A DNA stretch of 64,000 nucleotides from Hyphomicrobiales bacterium (GTDB lineage Bacteria; Pseudomonadota; Alphaproteobacteria; Rhizobiales; Rhizobiaceae). A program made the translations under genes and the position numbers. The notes under the pieces are model-generated. The model did not search any database and was not told where the DNA came from. It was given only the letters and a program-made list of their open reading frames with translations. Location: NCBI GenBank assembly GCA_900471815.1, contig UICE01000003.1, positions 395,558 through 459,557 of the forward strand, read 5' to 3'. This document shows, in pieces, positions 1 to 10,001 of the stretch (within the stretch, counting starts at the first letter, position 1; each line of letters begins with the position of its first letter).

Positions 1-1172
1 AAAAATCCAATCCTGAACTCATGGCGGCGCGCGAGAAATTATTGCCGATTGTCCGCCGCGCGGAGATGCTGGCTGAACTGATGCGTTTTCGTCAGGCAGT
101 TGCTATCGGCGGCACACACGGCAAGACGACCACCACCTCAATGGTTGCAACGCTTCTTGATGCGGGCAAGCTCGATCCAACGGTGATCAATGGTGGTATT
201 ATCAACGCCTATGGTACTAATGCGCGCATGGGTGCTGGCGAGTGGATGGTCGTCGAGGCTGATGAAAGCGATGGCACATTCCTCAAGCTTCCTGCAGACA
301 TCGCGGTTGTTACCAATATTGATCCGGAGCATCTCGACCATTACGGCACATTCGATCGGGTGCGTGAAGCATTTCGCCAATTTGTTGAAAATGTTCCGTT
401 TTATGGCTTCGGCGTCATGTGTCTTGACCATCCGGAAGTTCAGTCTCTCGTCTCCCGTATCGAGGACCGGCGCGTTATCACCTATGGTGAAAATCCACAG
501 GCCGATGTGCGTTTTGTCAATCTGGTTGTCGATGGCGCGAGTTCACGTTTCGATGTGCATATCGCCAAACGCAAGACCGGCGAAGTAACCGAGATCACGG
601 GACTACATTTGCCGATGCCGGGCAGGCACAATGTATCAAACGCCACGGCGGCTATTGCTGTGGCACATGAACTGGGCATTTCATCGGCTGATATTAAAAA
701 GGGCCTGTCATCATTCGGCGGTGTAAAACGGCGCTTCACGCATACCGGTTCCTGGAGTGGCGTCGACATTTTTGATGATTATGGTCACCATCCGGTCGAA
801 ATCAAAGCGGTGCTGAAAGCCGCACGCGATTCTGCCAAGGGCCGCGTTATCGCTATTGTCCAGCCGCATCGTTTCACACGACTTGCCAGCCTGTTCGATG
901 AATTTGCCTCATGCTTCAACGATGCCGATACAGTTATCGTCGCTCCGGTTTATACCGCTGGCGAAGATCCTATCGAGGGCGTTACATCGGAAACATTGGT
1001 TTCGCGGATCAAGACAGCAGCGCACAGAGACGCGCGCTACATCAATGGCTCGCAGGAAATTGCTCCGTTGATCGCTGATATCGCCAAGCCGGGCGACTTT
1101 GTGATCTTTCTTGGGGCTGGCAACATCACACAATGGGCCTATGCCTTGCCAAAAGAACTGGCGGCGCTCTAG
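1..1172 (+). CDS. murC: UDP-N-acetylmuramate--L-alanine ligase, 5' end missing
   Basis: Cytoplasmic ligase that adds the first amino acid, L-alanine, to UDP-MurNAc using ATP. The reading frame is open from base 3, so the window starts inside the gene; the ATG at 21 is internal, because the residues before it (KSNPEL) continue the family sequence. About 389 residues are visible, and perhaps 80 N-terminal residues are missing. Seen: the ATP-binding loop [11 protein letters not shown] at about visible residues 36-46, the Mur ligase centre [11 protein letters not shown], and the C-terminal [10 protein letters not shown] motif. murB follows after 45 bases on the same strand, as in the rhizobial division and cell-wall cluster. 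The family call is firm. Confidence 0.97.
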   Translation, partial: KSNPELMAAREKLLPIVRRAEMLAELMRFRQAVAIGGTHGKTTTTSMVATLLDAGKLDPTVINGGIINAYGTNARMGAGEWMVVEADESDGTFLKLPADIAVVTNIDPEHLDHYGTFDRVREAFRQFVENVPFYGFGVMCLDHPEVQSLVSRIEDRRVITYGENPQADVRFVNLVVDGASSRFDVHIAKRKTGEVTEITGLHLPMPGRHNVSNATAAIAVAHELGISSADIKKGLSSFGGVKRRFTHTGSWSGVDIFDDYGHHPVEIKAVLKAARDSAKGRVIAIVQPHRFTRLASLFDEFASCFNDADTVIVAPVYTAGEDPIEGVTSETLVSRIKTAAHRDARYINGSQEIAPLIADIAKPGDFVIFLGAGNITQWAYALPKELAAL

Positions 1173-1217
1173 ATTTGGCAGTTGCCCTTGAGAGGGTAGA
1201 GCTGCTGAAAGGATAAA

Positions 1218-2192
1218 ATGTCTTCACTTGTTGATGGAGAAGCCCTGCTTTCGAAGCTGGGAGACCGTTTTGCTGGTTTGCGTGGACGGCTTACGCCCAA
1301 TATGGGCATGGAGAAAGTGACCTGGTTTCGCGCAGGCGGGCCCGCTGAAGTCATGTTTCAACCCGCCGACGAAGAAGATTTGGCAGCGTTCCTGAAAGCA
1401 GTTCCAGAAGAATATCCGATTCTGACCGTGGGCATTGGCTCAAATTTGCTCGTGCGGGATGGTGGCATTCCGGGTTTCGTTGTGCGCCTTTCGGCAAAAG
1501 GTTTTGGTGAAGTAGAGCGCGTGGGCGAAACGCAACTGCGTGCCGGTACGGCGACGCCTGACAAGCGTGTCGCCTCTGCCGCTTTGGACGCGGGCATTGC
1601 CGGGTTCCATTTTTATCACGGCATACCCGGCGGAATTGGCGGCGCGCTGCGTATGAATGCCGGCGCCAATGGCGTTGAGACCCGTGAGCGTGTGGTTGAG
1701 GTGAGGGCGCTGGATCGCAAGGGCGAGTTGCATATCCTTTCCAATGCCGACATGGGTTATGCCTATCGTCATTCCGGTGCCGCCAGTGATCTGATTTTTA
1801 CCTCTGCTCTTTTCGAAGGAATGCCGGGTGAGCGGCCGGAAATTCAGGCCGCGATGGATGCCGTCCAGCATCATCGTGAAACCGTGCAGCCAATTCGAGA
1901 AAAAACGGGCGGCTCTACGTTCAAAAACCCTGAGGGCTCATCTGCCTGGAAGGAAATTGATGCGGCAGGCGGTCGTGGCTTGAGGATTGGCGGCGCTCAA
2001 ATGTCGCCGATGCATTGCAATTTCATGATTAATACCGGTACGGCCAATGGCTATGAGCTGGAGACCTTGGGCGAAACGATCCGTTCGCGTGTCCTCCAAA
2101 ACTCCGGAATTCGCCTGCACTGGGAAATAAAGCGGCTTGGTCTTTTCCGTCCGGGTCAGGAAGTGCACGAATTCATGGGGCAACTGCTCTAG
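1218..2192 (+). CDS. murB: UDP-N-acetylenolpyruvoylglucosamine reductase
   Basis: FAD enzyme that reduces UDP-GlcNAc-enolpyruvate to UDP-MurNAc with NADPH, in the cytoplasm, one step before MurC. The 324-residue protein has the FAD-binding stretch [12 protein letters not shown] near residue 75, the MurB motif [18 protein letters not shown] in the middle, and the catalytic-serine region [10 protein letters not shown] near residue 230. The ATG at 1218 is preceded by a GAAAGGA ribosome site at a normal distance. Length and motifs are normal for the type found in alphaproteobacteria. It lies between murC and ddl, but the gap to ddl is unusually long (405 bases), so ddl may be transcribed separately. 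Confidence 0.97.
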   Translation: MSSLVDGEALLSKLGDRFAGLRGRLTPNMGMEKVTWFRAGGPAEVMFQPADEEDLAAFLKAVPEEYPILTVGIGSNLLVRDGGIPGFVVRLSAKGFGEVERVGETQLRAGTATPDKRVASAALDAGIAGFHFYHGIPGGIGGALRMNAGANGVETRERVVEVRALDRKGELHILSNADMGYAYRHSGAASDLIFTSALFEGMPGERPEIQAAMDAVQHHRETVQPIREKTGGSTFKNPEGSSAWKEIDAAGGRGLRIGGAQMSPMHCNFMINTGTANGYELETLGETIRSRVLQNSGIRLHWEIKRLGLFRPGQEVHEFMGQLL

Positions 2193-2597
2193 CCTGCACA
2201 CATATTGTGCGTGGTTCGACAGAGCTCACAATAAGGAAGGTGGTTGGATTGCATATTAGTCGCTGCCAACCTCGCAGGATATAAACCTCCTGCAAATAAT
2301 AACCTCCCTCATGGTGAGCTCGCGCGGCCGGAATTGCGCTCCTGACACATTTTTTTACACGAAATATCATTGTTGAATCATTGGGGACTTGTCAGCGAAT
2401 CAACTCTCTGATTCTTTAGGGGCAAGCGTTAACTGATTTGAGTCGGCTGGTTCTGCCAGTCTTGGGTATCTGCGGTCCTGGCCGCCGGATGTGCGACGAC
2501 TCATGCCTTTTTCCGCCCGCGCATGGCTGCGAGAATTTCGTGGGTTTTTAGTTTCCGGTCATGCGTCAGATGGGGATGTGTTTGAGGGGATGCCTTA
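2193..2597. other. 405-base gap between murB and ddl; no gene, structured DNA in the first third
   Basis: No convincing coding sequence on either strand. Bases 2222-2321 form a nested inverted-repeat element, described separately. The rest (about 2330-2590) shows no clear promoter or terminator by eye; a GAGGGGA ribosome site for ddl lies just before its ATG. Confidence 0.6.
2222..2321. repeat. nested inverted-repeat element (REP/MITE-like)
   Basis: The outer arms 2222-2241 and 2302-2321 are inverted copies, matching at 17 of 20 positions (GAGCTCAC...AGGT). Inside lie two smaller hairpins: 2242-2247 with 2266-2271 (GGTTGG/CCAACC), and 2274-2279 with 2288-2293 (GCAGGA/TCCTGC). The whole could fold as a three-way junction. 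GTGGTTCGAC immediately before the element resembles the edge of a dispersed rhizobial intergenic repeat, but that relationship is from memory only. Confidence 0.6.
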
Positions 2598-3524
2598 ATG
2601 GCGAAAAAGCATGTTGCGGTGCTGATGGGCGGATTTTCTTCGGAACGTCCCGTTTCGCTGTCGTCAGGCAATTCCTGCGCCGATGCCTTGGAGGCTGAGG
2701 GCTACACAGTCACCCGTGTAGATGTATCCCGCGATATCGCCAATGTTCTGCAAGAACTTAAGCCCGATGTTGTGTTCAACGCCCTTCATGGCCCGTTTGG
2801 CGAGGATGGTACCATTCAGGGCATCCTCGAATATCTACAGATTCCCTATACCCATTCGGGGGTGCTTGCTTCCGCTCTGGCGATGAACAAGGAGCAGGCA
2901 AAAATCGTTGCCAAAGCCGCGGGTGTGCCTGTAGCTGAAGCGAAGGTGATGGATCGCTCCAAATTCACAGCCAAGCATCCGATGAAGCCGCCTTATGTCA
3001 TCAAGCCAGTGAGCGAGGGGTCGAGCTTTGGCGTCGTTATCGTCAAGGAAGATCAGTCGCATCCGCCGCAGGTCGTTACCTCCGATGAATGGAAATTTGG
3101 CGGCTCGGTGATGGTCGAGCGCTACATTCACGGGCGTGAGTTGACATGCGCGGTGATGGGCGATGTTGCCATTGGGGTCTGTGAAATCATCCCGGTTGGG
3201 CACCAGTTCTACGATTATGATTCAAAATATGTTGCAGGCGGATCAAATCATGTGGTTCCCGCAAAAATTTCACTAAAAATTTACCAAAAAATACAAACAC
3301 TGTCTCTCAAGGCGCATCAGGCAATTGGATGTAAAGGGATCAGCCGGTCGGACTTTCGTTACGACGACCGGTTTTCCGAAGATGGCGAGCTTATTTGGCT
3401 GGAGGTGAACACTCAGCCAGGCATGACTCCCACATCACTTGTACCTGATATCGCCAAAGCTGCGGGGCATACCTTCGGTGAATTGTTGAGTTGGATGGTG
3501 GAGGACGCATCGTGTTTGCGTTGA
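2598..3524 (+). CDS. ddl: D-alanine--D-alanine ligase
   Basis: ATP-grasp enzyme that joins two D-alanines for the peptidoglycan stem. The protein has 308 residues, the usual DdlB length. Seen: the N-terminal [11 protein letters not shown] motif near residue 62, the ATP-grasp segment [12 protein letters not shown] near residue 135, and the metal-binding end [13 protein letters not shown]. The ATG at 2598 follows a GAGGGGA ribosome site. The last 13 bases overlap the proposed ftsQ start, so the two are probably translationally coupled. The codons near 3260-3300 are unusually AT-rich for this gene (a run of Lys/Ile/Gln codons), but the frame stays open and the motifs continue. Confidence 0.97.
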   Translation: MAKKHVAVLMGGFSSERPVSLSSGNSCADALEAEGYTVTRVDVSRDIANVLQELKPDVVFNALHGPFGEDGTIQGILEYLQIPYTHSGVLASALAMNKEQAKIVAKAAGVPVAEAKVMDRSKFTAKHPMKPPYVIKPVSEGSSFGVVIVKEDQSHPPQVVTSDEWKFGGSVMVERYIHGRELTCAVMGDVAIGVCEIIPVGHQFYDYDSKYVAGGSNHVVPAKISLKIYQKIQTLSLKAHQAIGCKGISRSDFRYDDRFSEDGELIWLEVNTQPGMTPTSLVPDIAKAAGHTFGELLSWMVEDASCLR

Positions 3525-4453
3525 AGGGCAAAAATACGCACCGCCTCGGTGCTGCGCCGATGTCTTCGGACAGGTCGGTGGCTTTTGGCCGTTTTCGCAT
3601 GGTCCTGCCAAAGTTTCTTCGCAAGCCCGTCCGTGTTTTCTTGCGGGTGGTAGATGGGGAAGTTTCTGTCCCGAATCACATCGGCACAATCGGAGCGGTC
3701 GCTTTCCTTGCATTGACCGGAGCCTATGGCGCGATCCTGGGTGGTCATGCGCCGGAAGTCGTCAAGGTTACGACATCCACGTTCGGTTTTGCCATCGAAG
3801 ATGTAAAAGTTGTCGGCAATAAAGAAACATCCGAGATCGATATTCTCGGTGCACTTGGCCTTGACGGCGAAACATCACTGGTAGGTTTGAGCGCTTCTGA
3901 TGCGCAGGCAGCTGTCGCTGGCCTTCCTTGGGTTGAGAGTGTGGATGTTTTCAAGGTCTACCCGAATACAATCCAGATCTCGATCCATGAGCGCACGGCA
4001 TTGGCTGTCTGGCAGAATGGTACGGAACTGAACGTTATTGATGCCGATGGGCGGATCATTGTTCCTTTCACCGGCGGACGCAGTGCGCTCTTGCCGTTGG
4101 TCATCGGTGCGGGTGCCGATCAGCAAGTAAAACTTCTGATGGCGCAGATGGCTGCCTATCCGAAGATTGCCCAGGATGTTCGAGCCTATGCTCGTGTGGG
4201 TGATCGCCGCTGGGATCTCGTTCTCAAAAATGGCGTAACGCTCATGCTGCCTGAGCACGGCGTTTCTGAGGCCTTGGCCGATATCGCGGGCATGGAAGCA
4301 AAGGCAGGTCTGTTGTCTCGCGATATTGCCTCTGTCGATTTGCGGTTGGATGACCGCGTTGTTGTAAAGCTGACACCGGAAGCCATGGTGCAGCGTGTTG
4401 AGTATCTGAAGGCGCGCGATAAGGCGCCCAAGCGTTCGGAGAAGCGTGTATGA
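3512..4453 (+). CDS. ftsQ: cell division protein FtsQ
   Basis: Single-pass inner-membrane protein of the divisome that links early and late division proteins. About 313 residues: a basic cytoplasmic N-terminus, one membrane helix (about residues 50-70), a POTRA domain beginning near [11 protein letters not shown], then the FtsQ/DivIB domain. I chose the GTG at 3512 because GGTGGAGGA lies about six bases upstream; a TTG at 3491 would be a longer option but has no good ribosome site. It overlaps ddl by 13 bases and ftsA by four (ATGA), consistent with one operon. Confidence 0.93.
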   Translation: MFALKGKNTHRLGAAPMSSDRSVAFGRFRMVLPKFLRKPVRVFLRVVDGEVSVPNHIGTIGAVAFLALTGAYGAILGGHAPEVVKVTTSTFGFAIEDVKVVGNKETSEIDILGALGLDGETSLVGLSASDAQAAVAGLPWVESVDVFKVYPNTIQISIHERTALAVWQNGTELNVIDADGRIIVPFTGGRSALLPLVIGAGADQQVKLLMAQMAAYPKIAQDVRAYARVGDRRWDLVLKNGVTLMLPEHGVSEALADIAGMEAKAGLLSRDIASVDLRLDDRVVVKLTPEAMVQRVEYLKARDKAPKRSEKRV

Positions 4454-5772
4454 GTATTCTGAACGGAAAAAGCGCATCATCAGGAACGTCTTCCGCAAAA
4501 CGGACGCGTTCCTTGACGGTTTTGGACATAGGTTCGAGCAAGGTGTGCTGCATCATTGCTCGTCTGCGTCCGCGCGAGGAAAGTGCGCATTTGCCGGGCC
4601 GCACACATCGCATTGAAGTTTTGGGTATCGGCCATCAGAAGTCGCGTGGCATCAAGTCTGGCGTCATTGTCAATCTTGACGCCGCAGAGCAGGCTATCCG
4701 CCTCGCTGTCGATGCGGCGGAACGTATGGCTGGCCTGACGGTCGATTCGATGATCGTCAATATCTCGGCGGGGCGCCTGAAGAGCGAAAGCTTTTCAGCA
4801 AGCATCAATCTTGGCGGTCATGAGGTCGATCAGGCTGATATTCGCCGCGTGCTTGCTGCCGGTGCCAAGCAGGCTTTGGCAACAGAGCGTCATCTCGTTC
4901 ACTCGCTGCCGATCGCTTACGGGCTTGATGGCGAGCGCGGTATCCGTGATCCGCTTGGCATGATTGGCGATACTCTTGGCGTTGATATGCATGTTCTGAC
5001 CGCAGATGCGGCTCCACTGCGCAATCTTGAGCTTTGCGTCAATCGCTGCCATCTGTCCGTCGAGGCAATGATCGCCACTCCCTATGCAAGCGGTCTTTCT
5101 GCTCTTGTTGATGATGAAGCAGAGATGGGCGCTGCCTGCATCGATATGGGTGGCGGCACAACGACGATTTCAGTCTTCTCTGAAGGCAAATTCATTCATG
5201 CTGATGCAATCGCCATTGGCGGCAATCACGTGACCATGGATGTGGCTCGTGGCTTGTCGGCGCATATGGATGATGCGGAGCGCTTGAAGGTCATGCATGG
5301 TTCGGCGCTTCCAAGCGCTGCCGACGACCGTGATCTCATCAGCGTTTCGCCGCTTGGCAATGATGCCCGCGATGTTCCCAATCAATATCCGCGCGCAGTT
5401 TTGACGCGCATCATTCGTGCCCGTGTTGAAGAGACACTGGAACTGGCGCGCGACCGCCTCAATCAATCCGGTTACGGCCAGATTGTCGGCAAGCGCGTTG
5501 TTCTGACGGGCGGTGCAAGTCAGTTGGCCGGGCTGCCCGAAGTGGCCCGCCGTATTCTGGCTCGCAATGTACGAATTGGCCGTCCCCTGGGCGTTACGGG
5601 TCTTCCCGAAGCGGCAAAGGGTCCGGCTTTTTCTGCAGCGGTTGGTCTTCTGATCTATCCGCAGGTAGCAGGTATTGAAGAGCGTTCTGTAAAGGCCGGT
5701 TCATCATCGCTGATGACAGGTACGGGTGGGCGTTTTCAGCGTATCGGCCAGTGGCTGAAAGAGAGTTTTTAA
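4450..5772 (+). CDS. ftsA: cell division protein FtsA
   Basis: Actin-like ATPase that ties FtsZ filaments to the inner membrane. 440 residues. Seen: phosphate-1 segment VLDIGSSKVCC near residue 25, phosphate-2 segment CIDMGGGTTTIS near residue 235, the adenosine motif VLTGGASQLAGLPE near residue 350, and a C-terminal amphipathic tail ending RIGQWLKESF, expected to bind the membrane. Its ATG overlaps the ftsQ stop. The N-terminal extension before the first nucleotide motif (about 20 residues) is typical of alphaproteobacteria. ftsZ follows after a 67-base spacer that carries an inverted repeat. Confidence 0.97.
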   Translation: MSILNGKSASSGTSSAKRTRSLTVLDIGSSKVCCIIARLRPREESAHLPGRTHRIEVLGIGHQKSRGIKSGVIVNLDAAEQAIRLAVDAAERMAGLTVDSMIVNISAGRLKSESFSASINLGGHEVDQADIRRVLAAGAKQALATERHLVHSLPIAYGLDGERGIRDPLGMIGDTLGVDMHVLTADAAPLRNLELCVNRCHLSVEAMIATPYASGLSALVDDEAEMGAACIDMGGGTTTISVFSEGKFIHADAIAIGGNHVTMDVARGLSAHMDDAERLKVMHGSALPSAADDRDLISVSPLGNDARDVPNQYPRAVLTRIIRARVEETLELARDRLNQSGYGQIVGKRVVLTGGASQLAGLPEVARRILARNVRIGRPLGVTGLPEAAKGPAFSAAVGLLIYPQVAGIEERSVKAGSSSLMTGTGGRFQRIGQWLKESF

Positions 5773-5796
5773 TTAATCGGGGAAACCCAAAAGAAA

Positions 5797-5819
5797 TTAC
5801 CGCAGCGGCGACGCGGTAA
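5797..5819 (+). promoter_or_regulatory. perfect inverted repeat in the ftsZ leader
   Basis: TTACCGC at 5797-5803 and GCGGTAA at 5813-5819 are exact inverted copies with a nine-base loop, 20 bases before the ftsZ ATG and just upstream of its AAAGGAAC ribosome site. There is no T-run, so this is not a terminator. It could be an mRNA hairpin or a protein-binding site; the function is inference. Confidence 0.5.
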
Positions 5820-5839
5820 AGACAAAAAGGAACGGACAA

Positions 5840-7528
5840 ATGAGCATCAATCTGCAAAAGCCGGACATTACCGAGCTTAAGCCCCGGATCACCGTTTTCG
5901 GTGTTGGCGGCGGCGGCGGCAATGCGGTCAATAACATGATCAATGCCGGCTTGCGCGGTGTTGAATTCGTTGTAGCAAATACAGACGCACAGGCATTGGC
6001 GCAGTCCAAGGCAGAGCGCCTGGTTCAGCTCGGCGCTTCGGTTACCGAGGGGCTGGGTGCCGGTTCGCAGCCCGAAGTTGGCCGCGCTGCCGCTGAAGAG
6101 TGCATTGACGAGATCAATGATCATCTTCAGGGTACGCATATGTGCTTTGTTACTGCCGGTATGGGCGGCGGTACCGGTACTGGCGCTGCCCCTGTCGTAG
6201 CTCGCGCTGCGCGGGAAAAGGGCATTCTGACGGTTGGTGTTGTTACCAAGCCGTTCCATTTCGAAGGTCAGCGCCGTATGCGCACCGCAGATATGGGCAT
6301 CGAAGATCTGCAGAAGAATGTCGACACATTGATTGTCATTCCGAACCAGAACCTCTTCCGCATTGCCAATGACAAGACGACTTTCGCCGATGCTTTCGCG
6401 ATGGCCGATCAGGTTCTTTATTCTGGCGTTGCCTGCATCACCGATTTGATGGTCAAGGAAGGCCTGATCAATCTCGACTTTGCTGACGTCCGTTCTGTCA
6501 TGCGCGAAATGGGCAAGGCAATGATGGGCACAGGCGAAGCCTCCGGCGATGGCCGCGCAATGGCCGCTGCTGAAGCTGCGATTGCCAACCCGCTTCTGGA
6601 CGAGACGTCCATGCGTGGTGCCAAGGGCTTGCTCATCTCGATCACCGGTGGTCGCGACATGACCCTGTTTGAGGTTGATGAAGCTGCAACTCGTATCCGC
6701 GAAGAAGTTGATCAGGATGCCAATATCATCCTCGGCGCTACTTTCGATGAAAGCCTTGAAGGCATCATCCGCGTTTCGGTTGTTGCCACTGGCATCGACA
6801 AGCAGGTTGGAGATGCGGCGCCAGCGCCGATCGAGTTTCGCCAGCCGCTAAAGCCAATGCCAAAGCCGGCACCACAAGTAGTGGCCAAGGTTGAAACAGT
6901 GGCTCGTCCGCCTGTTCAGCAGTCGGTATCACCGGTCGCCGAGGCGGTGCGCAATGCAGGGCTTGATGTAGCGCAGCACGCACCACAGCCTGTCCAGCAG
7001 GAATTCCGTCCGCAGAGCCGCATTTTCCAGGCTCCTGCTCCGGAAGTATTTGATGCACCAGTCGCAGCAGCACCACAGGCGCCAGTCTATCAGCCAGCAC
7101 CTCAGCCTGCACCGCAAATGGCTGAACCTGCACCGCAGCCAGTTGCACCACGCATGCCGAATGTTGCTGATTTCCCGCCGCTGGTTCAGGCTGAACTCAA
7201 CGCCCGTGATATGGGGTCGCGTGACCATTCCCGTGATCAGGCTGCTCACGAAGCCCACGAAGACCGTGGCCCGATGGGTCTGCTCAAGCGCCTTACCGCT
7301 GGTCTGACACGCCGCGAAGATGAGACTGCTCGTCTCGAGCCAGCTCAGCCTCGCGAACCAGCAATGCGCCCGGCAGAACCACGCCGTCCGCTTTCGCAAG
7401 ATGCTTCCATTTATGCACCTCGTCGTGGACAGCTTGACGAACAGGGCCGCGTACAGCCGCAGGCGCGTCAGTCTTCGGAAGACGATCAGTTGGAAATTCC
7501 CGCATTCCTTCGCCGTCAGGCCAACTGA
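5840..7528 (+). CDS. ftsZ: cell division protein FtsZ
   Basis: Tubulin-like GTPase that forms the division ring. 562 residues, long because of the C-terminal linker. Seen: [13 protein letters not shown] near residue 23, the tubulin signature [11 protein letters not shown] near residue 110, and the T7-loop region with NLDFADV near residue 210. Residues of about 330-540 form a Pro/Gln/Ala-rich disordered linker, and the protein ends with the conserved tail [12 protein letters not shown] that binds FtsA and other partners. Long linkers are normal in Rhizobiales. A factor-independent terminator follows 27 bases after the stop, so the division operon probably ends here. Confidence 0.98.
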   Translation: MSINLQKPDITELKPRITVFGVGGGGGNAVNNMINAGLRGVEFVVANTDAQALAQSKAERLVQLGASVTEGLGAGSQPEVGRAAAEECIDEINDHLQGTHMCFVTAGMGGGTGTGAAPVVARAAREKGILTVGVVTKPFHFEGQRRMRTADMGIEDLQKNVDTLIVIPNQNLFRIANDKTTFADAFAMADQVLYSGVACITDLMVKEGLINLDFADVRSVMREMGKAMMGTGEASGDGRAMAAAEAAIANPLLDETSMRGAKGLLISITGGRDMTLFEVDEAATRIREEVDQDANIILGATFDESLEGIIRVSVVATGIDKQVGDAAPAPIEFRQPLKPMPKPAPQVVAKVETVARPPVQQSVSPVAEAVRNAGLDVAQHAPQPVQQEFRPQSRIFQAPAPEVFDAPVAAAPQAPVYQPAPQPAPQMAEPAPQPVAPRMPNVADFPPLVQAELNARDMGSRDHSRDQAAHEAHEDRGPMGLLKRLTAGLTRREDETARLEPAQPREPAMRPAEPRRPLSQDASIYAPRRGQLDEQGRVQPQARQSSEDDQLEIPAFLRRQAN

Positions 7529-7555
7529 TCTGACTGCAGTCATCTTCAAAACTCA

Positions 7556-7590
7556 AATTCCGCCATTGTCTCAATGGCGGAATTTTTCGT
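7556..7590 (+). terminator. strong factor-independent terminator after ftsZ
   Basis: A 13-bp perfect stem (7556-7568 with 7572-7584, AATTCCGCCATTG) with a three-base loop, followed by TTTTTCGTTT. This is the clearest terminator in the first 20 kb and separates ftsZ from lpxC. Confidence 0.92.
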
Positions 7591-7673
7591 TTAATTCATT
7601 GAAAAATACTATAAACGACTTAGCTGATAGCCAGGCGCCGCACAGATGCGATGGATGACTACGAGGGTTTGTA

Positions 7674-8594
7674 TTGCAGGATTTCCAGACCACGATTGCG
7701 AAACGCATTTCTGTCTCGGGCGCAGGTGTACATAGCGGCGCCCCGGTCACGCTTTCCTTTTTGCCTGCGGCAGTCAACACCGGCATTGTTTTCAATGTGA
7801 TTGACAGCGCAGGTGTCCGCCACCCAATCAAAGCGCTGGTTTCGGAAGTTGGCGCAACAGACCTTTCGACCAAGTTGGCAAATGTTGAAGGTATCACCAT
7901 CAGCACCATTGAGCACGTGATGGCGGCCATTGCAGGTTCTGGCATTGATAATATGGTGCTCGAGATTGATGGTCCAGAAGTGCCCATCTTCGATGGATCA
8001 TCAGCCGCTTTCCTGGAAGCCTTTGATGAAGCGGGGTTGAGCCAACAGTCGGCCAAGCGCCGCTATATCCGCATTCTTAAATCTTCGCGCGTAGAATCCG
8101 GCGCATCATGGGCGGAGTTCATTCCTTACGAAGGCACACGTTATGAAGTCGAAATTGACTTTGAAACGCCTGTCATAGGTCGTCAGAAGTTCGCGGGCGA
8201 CATGGATGACGCGGTGTTCCGCAAAGAGATATCGCGCGCGCGCACATTTGGATTCATGCGGGACGTAGAAAGACTCTGGGCCGCTGGCCTCGCGCTTGGA
8301 TCATCGCTTGATAACTCCTTGGTCATTGGTGACGACAATACCGTCATCAACCCCGGTGGATTGCGGTATCCGGATGAGTTTGTTCGCCATAAGACATTGG
8401 ATGCGATCGGAGATCTATCGCTGGCGGGCGCACCCTTTATTGGCTGTTTCCGCTCCTATCGAGGCGGGCATCGTCTCAACGCGAGCGCTGTGCGTGCTTT
8501 GCTCGCCGACCCGTCGGCTTTTGAGATTATAGAGATGCAGCACAGCGGTCCTGTGGGTGCAAGCAAGGCAGTCAGTGCTGCTTCAACCGTATAA
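7674..8594 (+). CDS. lpxC: UDP-3-O-acyl-N-acetylglucosamine deacetylase
   Basis: Zinc deacetylase that makes the committed step of lipid A synthesis. 306 residues. Zinc ligands are visible: histidine in STIEHVMAA (near residue 80) and the HKTLDAIGD segment near residue 240. The start is a TTG at 7674 with CGAGGG six bases upstream; an in-frame stop lies at 7656-7658, so no ATG or GTG start is available nearby. It stands alone between the ftsZ terminator and a convergent LysR gene, with one base between the two stop codons. The TTG start may keep expression low, but that is inference. Confidence 0.96.
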   Translation: MQDFQTTIAKRISVSGAGVHSGAPVTLSFLPAAVNTGIVFNVIDSAGVRHPIKALVSEVGATDLSTKLANVEGITISTIEHVMAAIAGSGIDNMVLEIDGPEVPIFDGSSAAFLEAFDEAGLSQQSAKRRYIRILKSSRVESGASWAEFIPYEGTRYEVEIDFETPVIGRQKFAGDMDDAVFRKEISRARTFGFMRDVERLWAAGLALGSSLDNSLVIGDDNTVINPGGLRYPDEFVRHKTLDAIGDLSLAGAPFIGCFRSYRGGHRLNASAVRALLADPSAFEIIEMQHSGPVGASKAVSAASTV

Positions 8595-8595
8595 A

Positions 8596-9486
8596 TCATT
8601 TTTTTTGCGGTATTGAGTTGATGGATTGCAGCAGAATGGCCGCAAGCCGGGCTGTGGCTGGCTCAGGCTGCGCCTCTGACCGATGAAGCATCAAGCCGAG
8701 CGAGGGCAGGGATGGCAGCCCGTCCTCCTGCGGTCCCAGACACTGTACCGTTGTTGGTAGTCCAAATGGCGTTCGTATCGTCACGCCCAGACCTGCAGCC
8801 GTTGCGGCCCACAATCCGGTCAGGCTTGGGCTGATAAATGACAAACGCCAGGGAATGCCGGCGCGATCCAGAGCGTTGACAGCGGCCGTGCGCAAAAGAC
8901 ATGGTGCTTCCAGCGAAATTAAAGGTAAGGGATCTCCGCCATTCTGCCAGTTTCTGGATTCTCCAGCCGGACCTATCCAGCACATTGGCACATCCAGGAC
9001 ATGTTCGTAATGCGGTGTTGTAGAGGCCCCGCTGCTCCATGCCAGCGCGAGATCAAGACGCCCTGATGTAATCCGATCAAGCAGGTCGGCATTTCGCGTT
9101 ACGCGCGCTTCAATGCGCACTTTAGGATGTGCTCGGGCAAATTGGCCAAGAACGTCGGTCAACAGGCTTTCGCCGAAATCCTCCTGTAGGCCAAGCCTCA
9201 CCCAGCCTTCGAGTTCACTTCCATGGACAGCCGTAATTGCCTCATCATTCAGATCAAGCATGCGGCGCGCATAACCGAGCATGGTTTCGCCAGCTTCGGT
9301 TAGGGCAAGTCCACGACCGGCTTTAACGAAGATGGCTGTCTCGGCTTGTTGTTCGAGCTTCTTTAGCTGAGCGCTGACTGCTGATGTCGAACGGCCAAGG
9401 CGCTCCGCTGCCTTGGCAAAACTGCCCAACTCCATCCCGGTAGAGAAGGTCCGCAGCACGTCCAGATCAAGTGTGATCTTTCTCAT
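8596..9486 (-). CDS. LysR-family transcriptional regulator
   Basis: DNA-binding regulator, 296 residues. The N-terminal winged helix-turn-helix (residues 1-60; GSFAKAAERLGRSTSAVSAQLKKLE) is typical of LysR, and the remainder fits the two-lobed effector-binding domain. The ATG at 9486 is preferred over a TTG three codons upstream. The gene is divergent from the tautomerase-cupin-DUF4865 operon, with about 110 bases between the starts, the usual arrangement for a LysR protein controlling its neighbour; so it most likely regulates that operon in response to an unknown small molecule. Confidence 0.93.
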   Translation of the reverse strand: MRKITLDLDVLRTFSTGMELGSFAKAAERLGRSTSAVSAQLKKLEQQAETAIFVKAGRGLALTEAGETMLGYARRMLDLNDEAITAVHGSELEGWVRLGLQEDFGESLLTDVLGQFARAHPKVRIEARVTRNADLLDRITSGRLDLALAWSSGASTTPHYEHVLDVPMCWIGPAGESRNWQNGGDPLPLISLEAPCLLRTAAVNALDRAGIPWRLSFISPSLTGLWAATAAGLGVTIRTPFGLPTTVQCLGPQEDGLPSLPSLGLMLHRSEAQPEPATARLAAILLQSINSIPQKK

Positions 9487-9594
9487 TTGAAACAATCCAC
9501 ATTTTTAGGACTATTAGTCCTGAATAATCTGATTTTCAGGATCATTGTGGGAGCTTATTGATATGGCGTCAAGCAATTCATGAAAGGAAGTCAA

Positions 9595-9984
9595 ATGCCC
9601 TTTACCCGCATCTCCCTGCTGGAAGGTAAATCTCCTGAGTACCTCAAGGCGCTGTCGGACAGTTTCCATCAGGCAATGGTCGAAACATTCAACGTTCCCC
9701 TGACTGATAAATTTCAGGCCATTCATCAGCACCGGCCAAACGAACTCATCATTGATCCAACTTACTTCAGCGATGGTCGCTCGGATGATTTCGTTATCTT
9801 TACAATAACGATTGGCAAGCCGCGCGATACAGCTACCAAGCAAGCTTTCTACAAGCGCGTCGTCGAGCTTCTGGGTAAGTCGCCCGGTATTCGGCCGCAA
9901 GACATTATGATTGTGGTCAGCACATCGACACGCGACGAGTGGTCATTCAGCAATGGCGATACGCAAATGGTTGAGCCAGCTTGA
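9595..9984 (+). CDS. tautomerase-superfamily protein
   Basis: Small enzyme of the 4-oxalocrotonate tautomerase superfamily, 129 residues. I placed the start at the ATG at 9595 (MPFTRI) because these enzymes use the N-terminal proline, exposed after Met removal, as catalytic base, and AAAGGAAG sits six bases upstream; an ATG at 9580 would bury that proline. The length is that of a fused double-unit tautomerase rather than the 60-residue type. First gene of an operon that overlaps the cupin gene. The substrate is unknown; aromatic-acid or dehalogenation chemistry is possible but not shown. Confidence 0.88.
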   Translation: MPFTRISLLEGKSPEYLKALSDSFHQAMVETFNVPLTDKFQAIHQHRPNELIIDPTYFSDGRSDDFVIFTITIGKPRDTATKQAFYKRVVELLGKSPGIRPQDIMIVVSTSTRDEWSFSNGDTQMVEPA

Positions 9985-10001
9985 GCAAGGTTAGCGAGAT
10001 T

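Noticed and set aside
3491-3511. TTG start for ftsQ at 3491
   Set aside because: No ribosome site; GTG at 3512 has a strong GGTGGAGGA upstream.
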